Shown: positions 17,654 through 24,915, counted from the stretch's first letter. The stretch: DNA of 64,000 nucleotides from JBEKYD01 sp052148435 (GCA_052148435.1 JBKQIF010000058.1:12244-76243), one strand, 5' to 3'. Made by a program: numbers and translations. Notes: a model not told the origin generated them from the letters alone.

Positions 17654-17850
17654 AGACGCGGGCTTCCTACGTAGACGGGGTGCCTCGTGCGTTTGGGTAC
17701 GAATCGTCGTACGCCCTAACGCGACTTTAATCGTCCCCGAGGAGAACAAGCAACTTACCGTGGAACTTTAACATGAATAATACGAAGCGGCGGGGTCCGC
17801 GGGCGGGAGTGCTAGGGGCGAAGAAAACGGCCGGCGGGAAGACCGCGGGC

Positions 17851-18384
17851 TTACCAATCCGCATAAGCGGTCCCGTCCAGGCTCGTCTTATCCGAACCGC
17901 TGCGCACATCGAAGATGCCCGGCTCGGATTGGTTGAGCGCCTGGCTGGCATCCTCCATAATGGTCTTCCAGGTCGAATTGGAGGCGGTCATCGGATCCAT
18001 CGGCACTTCTTTCAGGTACCCTTCGCTCACCAGGTCCTGCAGAGACTGGGGGGCTTTCATTTTGTCATAGCTGTAGTTGTCGATGACCGTGCGAAGGGTG
18101 AAGAGGTTGTTCTTGAGCACGCTTTCCTTGGCGCGGACGATGGTCTTCTGATAGATGGGAATGGCCATGGTGATAAGCAGCAGGATGATGGAGATGACCA
18201 CCATCAACTCGACGAAGGTGAAGCCGCGCGTGGTGGCGCATGCTTTAGCTTGCGCAGTACATTCTGGGGCACGCGCTTCCGCCTGCCCACGCCGCCGCAC
18301 ATGTCGGAACTGCCAATTACCAATCGGCATAGGAACTGCCATCGGGGGCTTTCTCGTCGGTTTTGGTGTAGATATCGAAAACAT
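17851..18384 (-). CDS. type II secretion/type IV pilus-like pseudopilin with REP-derived leader
   Basis: The class III signal motif is TTRG followed by FTFVELMVVISIILLLITMA, the prepilin peptidase cleavage region plus hydrophobic helix. The mature part (about 123 residues) is GspG-like: TVIDNYSYDKMKAPQSLQDL, then EVPMDPMT. From ATG 18384 the leader is 54 residues, far longer than usual, and its middle is encoded by a degenerate REP palindrome. No in-frame ATG, GTG or TTG occurs between the REP and the cleavage site; the nearest upstream ATGs are 18342 and 18330. It overlaps the preceding pseudopilin gene if 18384 is used. Confidence 0.82.
   Translation of the reverse strand: MFSISTPKPTRKPPMAVPMPIGNWQFRHVRRRGQAEARAPECTAQAKACATTRGFTFVELMVVISIILLLITMAIPIYQKTIVRAKESVLKNNLFTLRTVIDNYSYDKMKAPQSLQDLVSEGYLKEVPMDPMTASNSTWKTIMEDASQALNQSEPGIFDVRSGSDKTSLDGTAYADW
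18236..18300. repeat. degenerate REP element inside pseudopilin leader coding region
   Basis: GCGCATGCTTTAGCTTGCGC at the left and a GGGGCACGCGCTTCC...GCCCAC arm at the right resemble the REP at 3998-4061. It encodes about 20 residues of the pseudopilin prepeptide in frame. Confidence 0.65.
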
Positions 18385-18991
18385 CCTGGCCGCCCCAACT
18401 GTTGGCTTTAGGATCGTCCTGGTCGCTGCGCATGCCCCACTCGGCCGTGCCCGTGAAGGGATCGCGGGGGATGCGGCGCAGGAGGCGGAGTTTCTTGCCG
18501 TCGGCCGAACCGGGGAGCTTGATGCCGTCCACTAAGATGTCGAGTTTTTCGGGCCAGCAATTGGTGCCGGCTTTGGGGGCGCCGAGATAGCCGAGGTCGC
18601 AATAATCCTTGTACTTGTCGATGGCGCGGCGGATCTCCTCCAGATCGTGGCGGAGCTCGCGCTCCCGCTGGGCGCGAACTTTGGCGCGCGCCAGCGGCAC
18701 GCTCATAGTGGTGAGAATGAGCATGATGGTGAAGGCCACGATGAGCTCGACCAGGGTCAGGCCCTCTTGCCGGGCGCGGCTGGAAGCCGAGGCGGCCGCC
18801 GGCAGCCCGTCGTGGAAGTCGTGGCAGGCCAAAGGCCTACTCCACCAGGGCTTTGAGGCCTTGATGTGCCGGCCGTGGAGTAGGCGTTTTCGCCTGCGAT
18901 CGGCCGCGGCGCCGCTTCTATCGCGGGCTGCTAGGCTACCGCCCGGAAACGTGGGCTCGACGCTCTGTGGCTGCTGCATGACGATACTCAC
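18317..18991 (-). CDS. pseudopilin (GspG-like) with REP-derived leader
   Basis: The class III signal is ARQEG followed by LTLVELIVAFTIMLILTTMS at about 73-97. The mature domain is GspG-like, with RRAIDKYKDYCDLGYLG and a calcium-loop-like end IPRDPFTGTAEWGMRSD. The gene starts at GTG 18991 (overlapping the secretin stop by 4 bases) or ATG 18979. The leader is then 73-77 residues instead of the usual 5-30, and about 26 of them come from a REP palindrome read in frame. Only a CTG could start translation between the REP and the cleavage site. Confidence 0.83.
   Translation of the reverse strand: MSIVMQQPQSVEPTFPGGSLAARDRSGAAADRRRKRLLHGRHIKASKPWWSRPLACHDFHDGLPAAASASSRARQEGLTLVELIVAFTIMLILTTMSVPLARAKVRAQRERELRHDLEEIRRAIDKYKDYCDLGYLGAPKAGTNCWPEKLDILVDGIKLPGSADGKKLRLLRRIPRDPFTGTAEWGMRSDQDDPKANSWGGQDVFDIYTKTDEKAPDGSSYADW
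18836..18895. repeat. REP-like palindrome inside pseudopilin leader coding region
   Basis: Arms GGCCTACTCCACCAGGGC and GCCGTGGAGTAGGCG are inverted copies, each followed outward by GGCCTTTGGCC- and CGCCTGCG-type mini palindromes. It is read in frame as residues about 32-58 of the pseudopilin precursor. Confidence 0.75.
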
Positions 18992-21474
18992 TTCACGTTA
19001 ATGGTCAATTGGGGGCTGGCGGAAGCGATCACCTGGCCTTGGGAATTGCGCACCGCCAGGCTGGGTATGGTGACGGTGGTGGAACCGGCGGCGACCGGCT
19101 GAAATACCAGGGTGACGAGCGTTCCGGAAGCGGCGGAAGGAGCCGGCGCGCCGGGCTGCCGATTGAGCTCGATGGCGGCCTGCCCGGCCTCGTTGCGGAT
19201 GGTCCTGCTGAAGGCGATTTGCGGTCCGGTGCCGAGCAGGTTGCCCGGCTGGACGTCGGTGAGCTTCAGGACTTTGGGGTCGAATTGAACGAACATGGGC
19301 GCGGTGGCCGGATCGGCGGCGTTGTCCAGATGGAGGGCCACGGTCAGAGACGCGCCCACGGCGGCATCGGCCTGGGCCGGCGCGAAGTACACGCGGGCGG
19401 ACCCTCCGGCGGAGGGAGGCGGCTCGGGCGGGGCGGGCGCACCGCCGGTCTGTGGCAGCCGTGTGGACAAAGGAGGCGCGGTAGCGGGCGGCATGGGACC
19501 GGTGGCCGCGGCCGGCGCGGTGACGACCGGCGCGGGGGCGGGCGGTACCTCGGCCTGGTTTTGGGGAAGTGCCTGGGGCGCAACCGGGGCCGCGCCGGCC
19601 TGCGGCTTGTCGGCGGGCGCGCCGCCATCACCCGCCGCGGCGTAGTGGATCTTGACGCTGGCGGTGTTGCCTACGTCGATGGGCCTCAGGTTGTCGGGTG
19701 TAATGTCGGGGCGGCGGATGATGTGCGGGATGAGCACGATCATGATTTCGTCGCGATTATGAGTTACGCTATCGCCCTTGAACAGGGTGCCGAGGAAGGG
19801 AATGGAGGAAAGGCCGGGGATACCGCTGACGGTCTTGTCGTCCTCGGTATTGAGCAGGCCGCCCAGCAGGCCAACCTCGCCTTCCCGCATGCGGATTTCG
19901 TGCTCCACCTTGCGCTGCCCGATGATGGGCTCGTTGATGCCGCCGATGCTGGTGTAGCCGCTGACGGTGGAAATGTCGATGGTGATGTGGATGGTGACTT
20001 CGCCGTTTGCATGCACCCGCGGCTGCATGCCGACATTCACGCCCACATCCAGGTATTGGAACTGGGTACTCACCAGCGGGCTGACGCTGACACCGCTCAC
20101 GCCCGGCTGGTAGCTGCCGGTAGCGGTGGGCTCGCGCGATCCGATATTCAGGGTGGCCTTGACGCCATCGAGCGAGCGAAGCTGCGGGGCCTGCAGGATC
20201 TTCGTCTTGGCGTCGCTCATCACCGCCTGCAACAGCGCGCTGGGCAGGGTGGTGGACCAATCCGCGCTGGACAGATGGCTCAGGGAATTGAGGCCGACGG
20301 TGGACGAAGTCGAGGTGCTGGCAGTGGTCGTGCCACCCGTGCCGGTGCCGGCAGTGGTGCCGGACGAGGTGGCGATCGTGGAGCGTGGACTGAACGTGCC
20401 GGGCATGTTCAGGCCGCCGGTGATGAGGGCGGCGCTGAGCTGGCGGCTGAAGGTGGAATTGACTTCGATCACCAGGACGTCGACCAGGACTTCGGCCTTG
20501 GGCTTGTCGAGGTCGCTGATGATTTTTTCGGCTAGAGCGATTTTGTCGGCTTCGCCGCGGGCCACGATGGCGTACTGCGAGTTATAGGGGAACAGCTTCT
20601 GAATATCGGTGATGGTGCGGACGGCATTCAGAACCTCCTGCAGCTCCTGGGTGGTGTTGGTGTTCTGCAGGTAGAAGACCTTGGTGACCTGTTCTTCATA
20701 GTCGCGGCGCTTGGCCTGACTGTCGTTGGTGATGAAGATGGCATTGGAGGAGAGCGGCTTCCAATAAGACTTGGTGAGCACGCCCAGGTAATCGAGGGCC
20801 TGTTCCACGGTCAGGTCGTCCAGCTCGATATTGAAGCCGTCGTGCGCCGGCGCCTGATATTCCGGATCCCAGAGCAGGTTGATGCCGGCCAGCTTCGAGA
20901 CGGTTTCGAACAAGACCCGGGTCTTGTTGTTCATTTTGAGGTTGATGGGCGCCGGATTGAGGGGCTTGAGCTCGGGCACCGCCAACATGCGCCCGATCTT
21001 CTTCTGCTCATCCTGCTGGAACGATTCGGCGGGAGTGAGGGCGCGTTCGGCGGGAGGAGTTTCTTTGCCGGTGGCTTCGACGCGCTTGCGCTCGCGTTCG
21101 ATCATGGCCTGGGTAGTATGGATCTCCTGAGCCGCCACGGTGGAACCGGGATCGGTGGCGTAAGCCTTCTGGAACTCGAGGAGGGCATTACCCAATTGCC
21201 CGGCCGCGCGCATCCTGAGACCACTGTCGAGGTGCGCCTGGCTGGCCTGGAAGCGCACTTTATCGGTAGCCATCTGATAGCCGACGTCGGACGGATCTTC
21301 GGCCAGGGCTCTTTCGAAGCAATCGAGAGCGGCGTCCCATTCTTTGCGGGCTTGATGGGCGCGTCCTTCGGTCAGCAGGTGGTCGCCCTTGCGGTTGCCG
21401 GCTTCGGCGGGAAAAACGGGGCCGAACAGGGCCAAAATCGCGAGAATCGCCGTTAAACGATTGAAAGAGAACAT
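18988..21474 (-). CDS. secretin with N-terminal TPR and C-terminal cohesin-like domain
   Basis: An 828-residue outer-membrane secretin (GspD/PilQ family). A signal peptide (1-25) precedes TPR-like repeats (about 28-125). The STN/secretin N domains span about 185-330 (NNKTRVLFETVSKLAGINLL, then VFYLQNTNTTQELQEVLNAV). A Ser/Thr/Gly-rich insert lies at about 365-395. The secretin core spans about 400-615 (VEHEIRMREGEVGLLGGLL, then VSGIPGLSSIPFLGTLFKGD). After a Pro/Ala-rich linker, residues about 705-828 look like a cohesin-type fold (ADAAVGASLTVALHLDNA). It is translationally coupled to two pseudopilin genes. Confidence 0.9.
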   Translation of the reverse strand: MFSFNRLTAILAILALFGPVFPAEAGNRKGDHLLTEGRAHQARKEWDAALDCFERALAEDPSDVGYQMATDKVRFQASQAHLDSGLRMRAAGQLGNALLEFQKAYATDPGSTVAAQEIHTTQAMIERERKRVEATGKETPPAERALTPAESFQQDEQKKIGRMLAVPELKPLNPAPINLKMNNKTRVLFETVSKLAGINLLWDPEYQAPAHDGFNIELDDLTVEQALDYLGVLTKSYWKPLSSNAIFITNDSQAKRRDYEEQVTKVFYLQNTNTTQELQEVLNAVRTITDIQKLFPYNSQYAIVARGEADKIALAEKIISDLDKPKAEVLVDVLVIEVNSTFSRQLSAALITGGLNMPGTFSPRSTIATSSGTTAGTGTGGTTTASTSTSSTVGLNSLSHLSSADWSTTLPSALLQAVMSDAKTKILQAPQLRSLDGVKATLNIGSREPTATGSYQPGVSGVSVSPLVSTQFQYLDVGVNVGMQPRVHANGEVTIHITIDISTVSGYTSIGGINEPIIGQRKVEHEIRMREGEVGLLGGLLNTEDDKTVSGIPGLSSIPFLGTLFKGDSVTHNRDEIMIVLIPHIIRRPDITPDNLRPIDVGNTASVKIHYAAAGDGGAPADKPQAGAAPVAPQALPQNQAEVPPAPAPVVTAPAAATGPMPPATAPPLSTRLPQTGGAPAPPEPPPSAGGSARVYFAPAQADAAVGASLTVALHLDNAADPATAPMFVQFDPKVLKLTDVQPGNLLGTGPQIAFSRTIRNEAGQAAIELNRQPGAPAPSAASGTLVTLVFQPVAAGSTTVTIPSLAVRNSQGQVIASASPQLTINVK

Positions 21475-21602
21475 TTTCGGTCTACTCTAAGCTGCTTTCT
21501 GGAGCCTTCCCGCGGGCTATAATAAGGCCAGAGGCAGTTACGCGGTCCGGGGCCATCTAAAGTGATTGACGCGATTGCGCTTCGGGACGTTGAGACCAAA
21601 AA

Positions 21603-22070
21603 TTGGCCGATAAGAACTCCAGTATTAAAATCCTCAGCGACAACCGGCAGGCGGGGCATAACTACTTTCTGATGGATCGGTTTGAGGCGGGGATTGTCCT
21701 GGTCGGGACGGAGGTGAAGGCGGCCAAGACGGGCAAGATCCAGCTTAAGGACGCCTACGCCGCGGTGGAGGGAAACGAGGCCTGGCTCATCAACGCGCAT
21801 ATCAGCGAATACTCGCACGGCAACCGGGAAAACCACGTGCCCGTGCGCAAGCGCAAGCTGCTGCTGCACCGCCGGGAGATCGATAAGCTGCAGGTGGAGA
21901 CGCGGGAAAAAGGCCTCTCGTTGATTCCCACCAAAATCTATCTCAAGGGCGGCCGTATCAAGTGCGAATTCGCGGTAGCCAAGGGCAAGAAACTGCACGA
22001 CAAGCGCGAGACCGAGCGCGCCCGTACCGCCGAAGCCGAAGCCCGCGCCGAAATGCGCCGGCGAGCATGA
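21603..22070 (+). CDS. smpB: SsrA-binding protein SmpB
   Basis: A 155-residue tmRNA-binding protein for trans-translation. Conserved stretches are NRQAGHNYFLMDRFEAGIVL, GTEVKAAKTGKIQLKDAYA, AWLINAHISEYSHGNRENHV and RKRKLLLHRREIDKL. The basic C-terminal tail (KGKKLHDKRETERAR) is present. Translation begins at TTG 21603. A TATAAT at 21518-21523 is a possible -10 element. No ssrA gene was seen in the window. Confidence 0.95.
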   Translation: MADKNSSIKILSDNRQAGHNYFLMDRFEAGIVLVGTEVKAAKTGKIQLKDAYAAVEGNEAWLINAHISEYSHGNRENHVPVRKRKLLLHRREIDKLQVETREKGLSLIPTKIYLKGGRIKCEFAVAKGKKLHDKRETERARTAEAEARAEMRRRA

Positions 22071-22082
22071 CCGCAGCCGCGG

Positions 22083-22114
22083 GTGGGACAGACCATCGTT
22101 CCTTGTGGTCTGTC
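22083..22114. repeat. REP-like hairpin, GGGACAGACCA family
   Basis: GACAGACCA (22087-22095) and TGGTCTGTC (22106-22114) form a perfect 9-bp stem just after smpB. The same stem recurs at 40716-40743, with related sequence near 23276-23320. Despite the hairpin there is no T-run. Confidence 0.7.
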
Positions 22115-22216
22115 GTCTCTGGGCCTGCGGCCCGCGCAAGCCCATGAAAATTTCTCAGTATGAGGCAATATTCTACATGGGTGGGAGGCGTTTTCGACCC
22201 CGTCCTGCCGGTCTGG

Positions 22217-22261
22217 AGTGCAGAAGTGCAGAGGAGTGCAGAGGGAGTGCAGAGGGAGTGC
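22217..22261. repeat. short tandem repeat AGTGCAGAGGG
   Basis: Four and a half imperfect units of an 8-11 base repeat (AGTGCAGA to AGTGCAGAGGG) lie in tandem, apparently disrupting the leftward gene remnant that starts at 22371. Confidence 0.7.
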
Positions 22262-22371
22262 TGTCCCTGTGCGCCTGTGCGCCCTCTGCGCCCCGACCCC
22301 TTGCCCTCGGCGAATTTGAGGGCGCATTCGATCGGGACATTGGTCGCGAACTTGATCTTTTCGAGTCCCAC
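22262..22371 (-). pseudogene. 5' fragment of a small conserved gene of unknown function
   Basis: From GTG 22371, preceded by AAAGGA, the frame begins GLEKIKFATNVPIECALKFA and then EGK. After that it loses protein-like character and enters the tandem repeat and REP sequence. The opening resembles the N-termini of short Acidobacteria proteins of unknown function, but that resemblance was not tested. A consensus promoter with a palindromic spacer drives it (see 22419-22447). The frame technically continues into smpB antisense, which is not credible coding. Confidence 0.45.
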
Positions 22372-22418
22372 TGCTTTGTCCTTTCGCGCTTTAGAGCCTC
22401 GCGGCTGTGTACGGCTCA

Positions 22419-22447
22419 ATTATGCTTAGCGCGCTAAGCATTGTCAA
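22419..22447 (-). promoter_or_regulatory. consensus promoter with 20-bp palindromic operator in its spacer
   Basis: On the minus strand TTGACA (22447-22442) and CATAAT (22424-22419) are separated by exactly 17 bases. The perfect palindrome ATGCTTAGCGCGCTAAGCAT (22422-22441) covers the whole spacer. A half-conserved second copy (ATGCTTAGCG) lies at 22465-22474, just upstream of the divergent small gene. This is the classic geometry of a repressor operator. Confidence 0.7.
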
Positions 22448-22492
22448 GTGGTTTTTCTCGCCTCATGCTTAGCGTGCTACGCTAACTTTTGA

Positions 22493-22639
22493 ATGGCGGC
22501 GAAAAAGAAACTACTGACGATTGATGTAGTCGCACTCGGGAAGGCCGGAGGTAAGCGCCGCGCGGAGAATCTCACCGCGGCACGTCGTTCGGAAATTGCG
22601 CGCCAGGCAGCCGCGGCACGTTGGGGTAAGAAAAAATGA
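22493..22639 (+). CDS. small basic protein with RAENLTAARRSEIARQAA motif
   Basis: A 48-residue, lysine/arginine/alanine-rich protein. The second half, GKRRAENLTAARRSEIA then RQAAAARWGKKK, matches a recurrent motif in small bacterial proteins (RAxxLTPxxRSEIARxAAxARW). This motif often occurs at the ends of antitoxin-like or nucleic-acid-binding proteins. Its TGA overlaps the ATG of the next gene (ATGA). It is divergent from the promoter at 22419-22447 and may share its operator. The function is unknown. Confidence 0.6.
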   Translation: MAAKKKLLTIDVVALGKAGGKRRAENLTAARRSEIARQAAAARWGKKK

Positions 22640-22887
22640 CTCGTGTGGTCCGGGTCGCCCTAGTTCGCGGCGAACTCTGGCTCTCGGCGCACGGTCGCAG
22701 TCTGGCAATTCTCGCTGGTATGGTGTTCGCGCTCTGGATTTGGCACGGCTACGCGGAAAACGGGCGATATAAAGTCTACCAGCGGCAGGACAGGGCGCCG
22801 CTCATGGTCGATTCACGAACCGGAGAGCTTTTCGTTTTTTCGTCCGGTCATTGGGCAGCAGTGGCGCCGCCGGCGCCCGCGAAGTAA
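22636..22887 (+). CDS. small single-TM membrane protein
   Basis: An 83-residue protein whose start overlaps the previous small gene by 4 bases. One membrane segment lies at about 23-37 (LAILAGMVFALWIWHGY). It is followed by a short extracytoplasmic region (RYKVYQRQDRAPLMVDSRTG) ending in a proline/alanine tail. No family was recognised. The tight coupling with the basic protein suggests a two-gene unit. Confidence 0.6.
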   Translation: MTRVVRVALVRGELWLSAHGRSLAILAGMVFALWIWHGYAENGRYKVYQRQDRAPLMVDSRTGELFVFSSGHWAAVAPPAPAK

Positions 22888-23029
22888 CCCCGCACACGTC
22901 CCAGCTCACCAGGTCGCGGACGGATGTCTCCTCGTCGAGGTCGAAAACCGCGTCCCAAGCGCGAAGGGACAGCCTGAAGCGAGCAGCTCGTTTCCGTGAC
23001 TTTCCAACATAATGAAATCAGCATCTTGC

Positions 23030-23064
23030 AGCGAAATGGGACGGAGTGCTCCGTCCACTTCGCT
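23030..23064. repeat. inverted repeat AGCGAAGTGGACGGAG
   Basis: Arms AGCGAAATGGGACGGAG and CTCCGTCCACTTCGCT pair across a two-base loop with a single-base bulge. It is unlike the other REP families in this window. Confidence 0.7.
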
Positions 23065-23132
23065 GATTCCTCCAAATGACCAGAGGGCTCACTCGGGGGC
23101 GGGACGTTGTCTGCCGCGTGGCTCCATTACCC

Positions 23133-23272
23133 CAGACGCGGTCTTTCACCTGGTCCGGCTCCGACATGGCCTCGTCCACCAACCCGGAAAACGGCACCGT
23201 CAGCTACACCTACGACGGCAATCGGATTTGGGCAGGATTACGCGGACCAACGCTACTACACCAGCAACTATC
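23133..23272 (+). pseudogene. fragment of an RHS/YD-repeat protein gene
   Basis: One frame reads SSTNPENGTVSYTYDGN, a typical YD repeat. After a junction near 23222 another frame reads GQDYADQRYYTSNY, the start of the RHS repeat-associated core. The pieces are not in frame and no flanking RHS sequence remains, so this is a deletion remnant. The 3' side runs directly into REP-like sequence. Confidence 0.65.
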
Positions 23273-23436
23273 GTTCTTTGTGGTCTGTCCTGCCGACTTT
23301 GTGGTCCGTCCTGCCAGCCTCGGTCACAGAGTTTCAAGAAATCTCATAATTCATTTATTTGCTATCGCTTAAACGATCTCCACCGAGCCCTTCAGCACCG
23401 CCTTTTCACGCCCCCTCCTGCTACCTTGAAGACGGT

Positions 23437-23655
23437 ATGAAGAAGCCGGATATCGCCCGGCGCATGGCACGCGGCTCGGGCGAGAGCACCAGCCAGGCCG
23501 CCGACCGGCTCGACCGCCTGGTTCATGGCCTATTGCAAGACCTGCGCCACGGTAAGGAAGCGCGCCTGCCCGGGCTGGGGCGCTTCCTGATCTCGCGCGA
23601 CGGCCGCATCGTGCTGCAGCCGGAACGGCGGCGCCGGGGCGAACCGCGTGCCTGA
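23437..23655 (+). CDS. short HU-like DNA-binding protein
   Basis: A 72-residue protein from ATG 23437. Residues 1-52 follow the N-terminal half of HU/IHF: helices MKKPDIARRMARGSG and STSQAADRLDRLVHGLLQDL, then the turn and strand signature RLPGLGRFLI. The DNA-clasping arm region seems reduced to a short basic tail (about 53-72, rich in arginine), so it is shorter than the usual ~90 residues. The last 8 bases overlap the following TIR gene, implying coupling and a joint function. Confidence 0.68.
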   Translation: MKKPDIARRMARGSGESTSQAADRLDRLVHGLLQDLRHGKEARLPGLGRFLISRDGRIVLQPERRRRGEPRA

Positions 23656-24232
23656 TTCCTCCCTGTTCGCCGAATTGGCGCAAGTGGTCACCGAGGCTCT
23701 GGCCAGCGGCAAATCCGTGGAAGTGGAAGGGCTGGGCGTATTTTACCCCGATCCGGTTTCGGGCGTCCGTTTTGAAGATTGCCGTAGCCCATCCGTGTTC
23801 CTCGCTTACGCCAAGGAAGACCTGGCGGTAGCGTTGCGGCTGCACGATGCCCTGCGCGAGGCCGGATTCCGGCCGTGGATCGACGTCCGCATGCTGCTGC
23901 CGGGCCAGAACTGGCCGCGTGCCATCGAGATGGCGATTCAGAACGCCGATTTCTTCGTAGCCTGCTTTTCCCAACGCGCCGTCGTGAAGCGCGGCGGCTT
24001 CCAGGCCGAAATCCGCTACGCTCTCGATTGCGCCCACAGCCTTCCGCTGGACGATATCTACATCGTGCCGTTGCGTCTGGACGCCTGCCGCGTGCCCCGC
24101 AGCGTGGCGCGCCAATACCACTACATCGACCTGTTTCCGGACTGGCAGGCCGCGCTACGCCGGCTGACCGGCATGATCCGCGCCGAAGCCCGCCGGCGCC
24201 GCGAGGCCCGCTTCCGCCCCTCGGCCGCGTGA
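23648..24232 (+). CDS. HU-like/TIR domain fusion protein
   Basis: A 194-residue protein from GTG 23648. Residues about 6-35 (LFAELAQVVTEALASGKSVE, then VEGLGVFYPD) resemble the second helix and first strands of HU. A TIR domain starts at about 48 (SPSVFLAYAKEDLAVALRLH), with PWIDVRMLLPGQNW at 77-89 and an FVACFSQ strand at 103-109. Glu121 in FQAEIRYAL aligns by eye with the catalytic glutamate of NAD-cleaving TIR proteins. The end is basic (EARRRREARFR). It overlaps the HU-like gene. NAD hydrolysis and a defence or signalling role are inferences. Confidence 0.75.
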   Translation: MPDSSLFAELAQVVTEALASGKSVEVEGLGVFYPDPVSGVRFEDCRSPSVFLAYAKEDLAVALRLHDALREAGFRPWIDVRMLLPGQNWPRAIEMAIQNADFFVACFSQRAVVKRGGFQAEIRYALDCAHSLPLDDIYIVPLRLDACRVPRSVARQYHYIDLFPDWQAALRRLTGMIRAEARRRREARFRPSAA

Positions 24233-24279
24233 TTGAGCACTTATGGCTGCCCGCTGAAAGCTCTCGCTGATTGCTTCCT

Positions 24280-24708
24280 TCAACTCGTGTGATCGTGGAT
24301 AATGCGCCATCCTTTGGCGCTGCGGTGCATCACCAAGGTGTAGCGCCCGGACGTATCGCCGCCACCGGCGGCCGTTCGATCGAGCTCGAACTTGCCCGTG
24401 ACGAGCGCATAATCGGCGTCCAACGGCCGCACCGCAATTTCCGAAAAACGCAGCGTGCCCATGGCCTCCCGAGTGGGATAGCTGCGCCGGTAGCGCTCCA
24501 GGATCGCCGCCACGCCGCCGCGGGTGACTTGCTTGCCCACGAACGTGGTGTTGGGCGAATCCTCGTAGTAGGAAGCGAAGGTCTCCAGATCGCCGTGGTT
24601 CCAGGCGGCTTCCGAATCCTTCATCACCGCCCGAATGTCGTCGTTTTGCGCCCACAAACCCGTAGCGCAAACAGCCGCCAGCAACACCTTCCCATGCCAG
24701 TTCCCCAT
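24280..24708 (-). CDS. exported NTF2-like (DUF4440/SnoaL) protein
   Basis: A 142-residue protein from ATG 24708, with a signal peptide (MGNWHGKVLLAAVCATGLWA, then QN). The rest has the SnoaL/DUF4440 fold pattern: DIRAVMKDSEAAWNHGDLET, FASYYEDSPNTTFVG, and a C-terminal YTLVMHRSAKGWRIIHDHTS. Such proteins bind small ligands or act as isomerases; no substrate can be named. A REP and terminator-like sequence lies directly upstream of the chosen start, so the longer in-frame extension is rejected. Confidence 0.85.
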   Translation of the reverse strand: MGNWHGKVLLAAVCATGLWAQNDDIRAVMKDSEAAWNHGDLETFASYYEDSPNTTFVGKQVTRGGVAAILERYRRSYPTREAMGTLRFSEIAVRPLDADYALVTGKFELDRTAAGGGDTSGRYTLVMHRSAKGWRIIHDHTS

Positions 24709-24725
24709 GCGGTCGATTATAAGCC

Positions 24726-24775
24726 GTGGCGCAGACCCTCCAGTCTGCAGCGCCGAGATTCGTCTCGGCGTTTTT
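24726..24775 (+). repeat. REP double hairpin ending in terminator-like T-run
   Basis: GCAGACcctccaGTCTGC (24731-24748) is followed by CGCCGAGA-TTCG-TCTCGGCG (24751-24770) and TTTTT. The second hairpin has all features of an intrinsic terminator on the plus strand, and would shield the CocE gene from read-through. Confidence 0.75.
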
Positions 24776-24788
24776 GTCGCCCTTGGCT

Positions 24789-24896
24789 TCACTCGTTCCG
24801 AATGGCGCTCAGCGGGTCTATCCGCACCGTCCGGCTCGAAGGGGTGTTGACGCTGCGCACCTCGCTGCCGATGCCGAAATGGGACCAGTCGGGCTA
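24789..24896 (-). pseudogene. possible C-terminal tail of an FtsX-like (ADOP) permease
   Basis: On the minus strand a frame ends SSRTVRIDPLSAIRNE and a stop, closely resembling the usual last residues of MacB/FtsX-like ADOP permeases (RVDPLVALRxE). Nothing else of such a gene is present. A short remnant is the simplest explanation. Confidence 0.35.
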
Positions 24897-24915
24897 GAAT
24901 TGTACCCAACCACCC

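Larger units (their letters stand above)
22888..23436. other. 549-bp remnant-rich intergenic region
   Basis: No intact gene was found. It holds a strong inverted repeat (23030-23064), an RHS-gene fragment (23133-23272) and decayed REP sequence of the TGGTCTGTC family (about 23276-23325), then an AT-richer stretch before the HU-like gene. Confidence 0.6.

Noticed and set aside
24709..24909. N-terminal extension of the NTF2-like protein
   Set aside because: It would translate a REP element and remove the signal peptide from the N-terminus; ATG 24708 is the better start.
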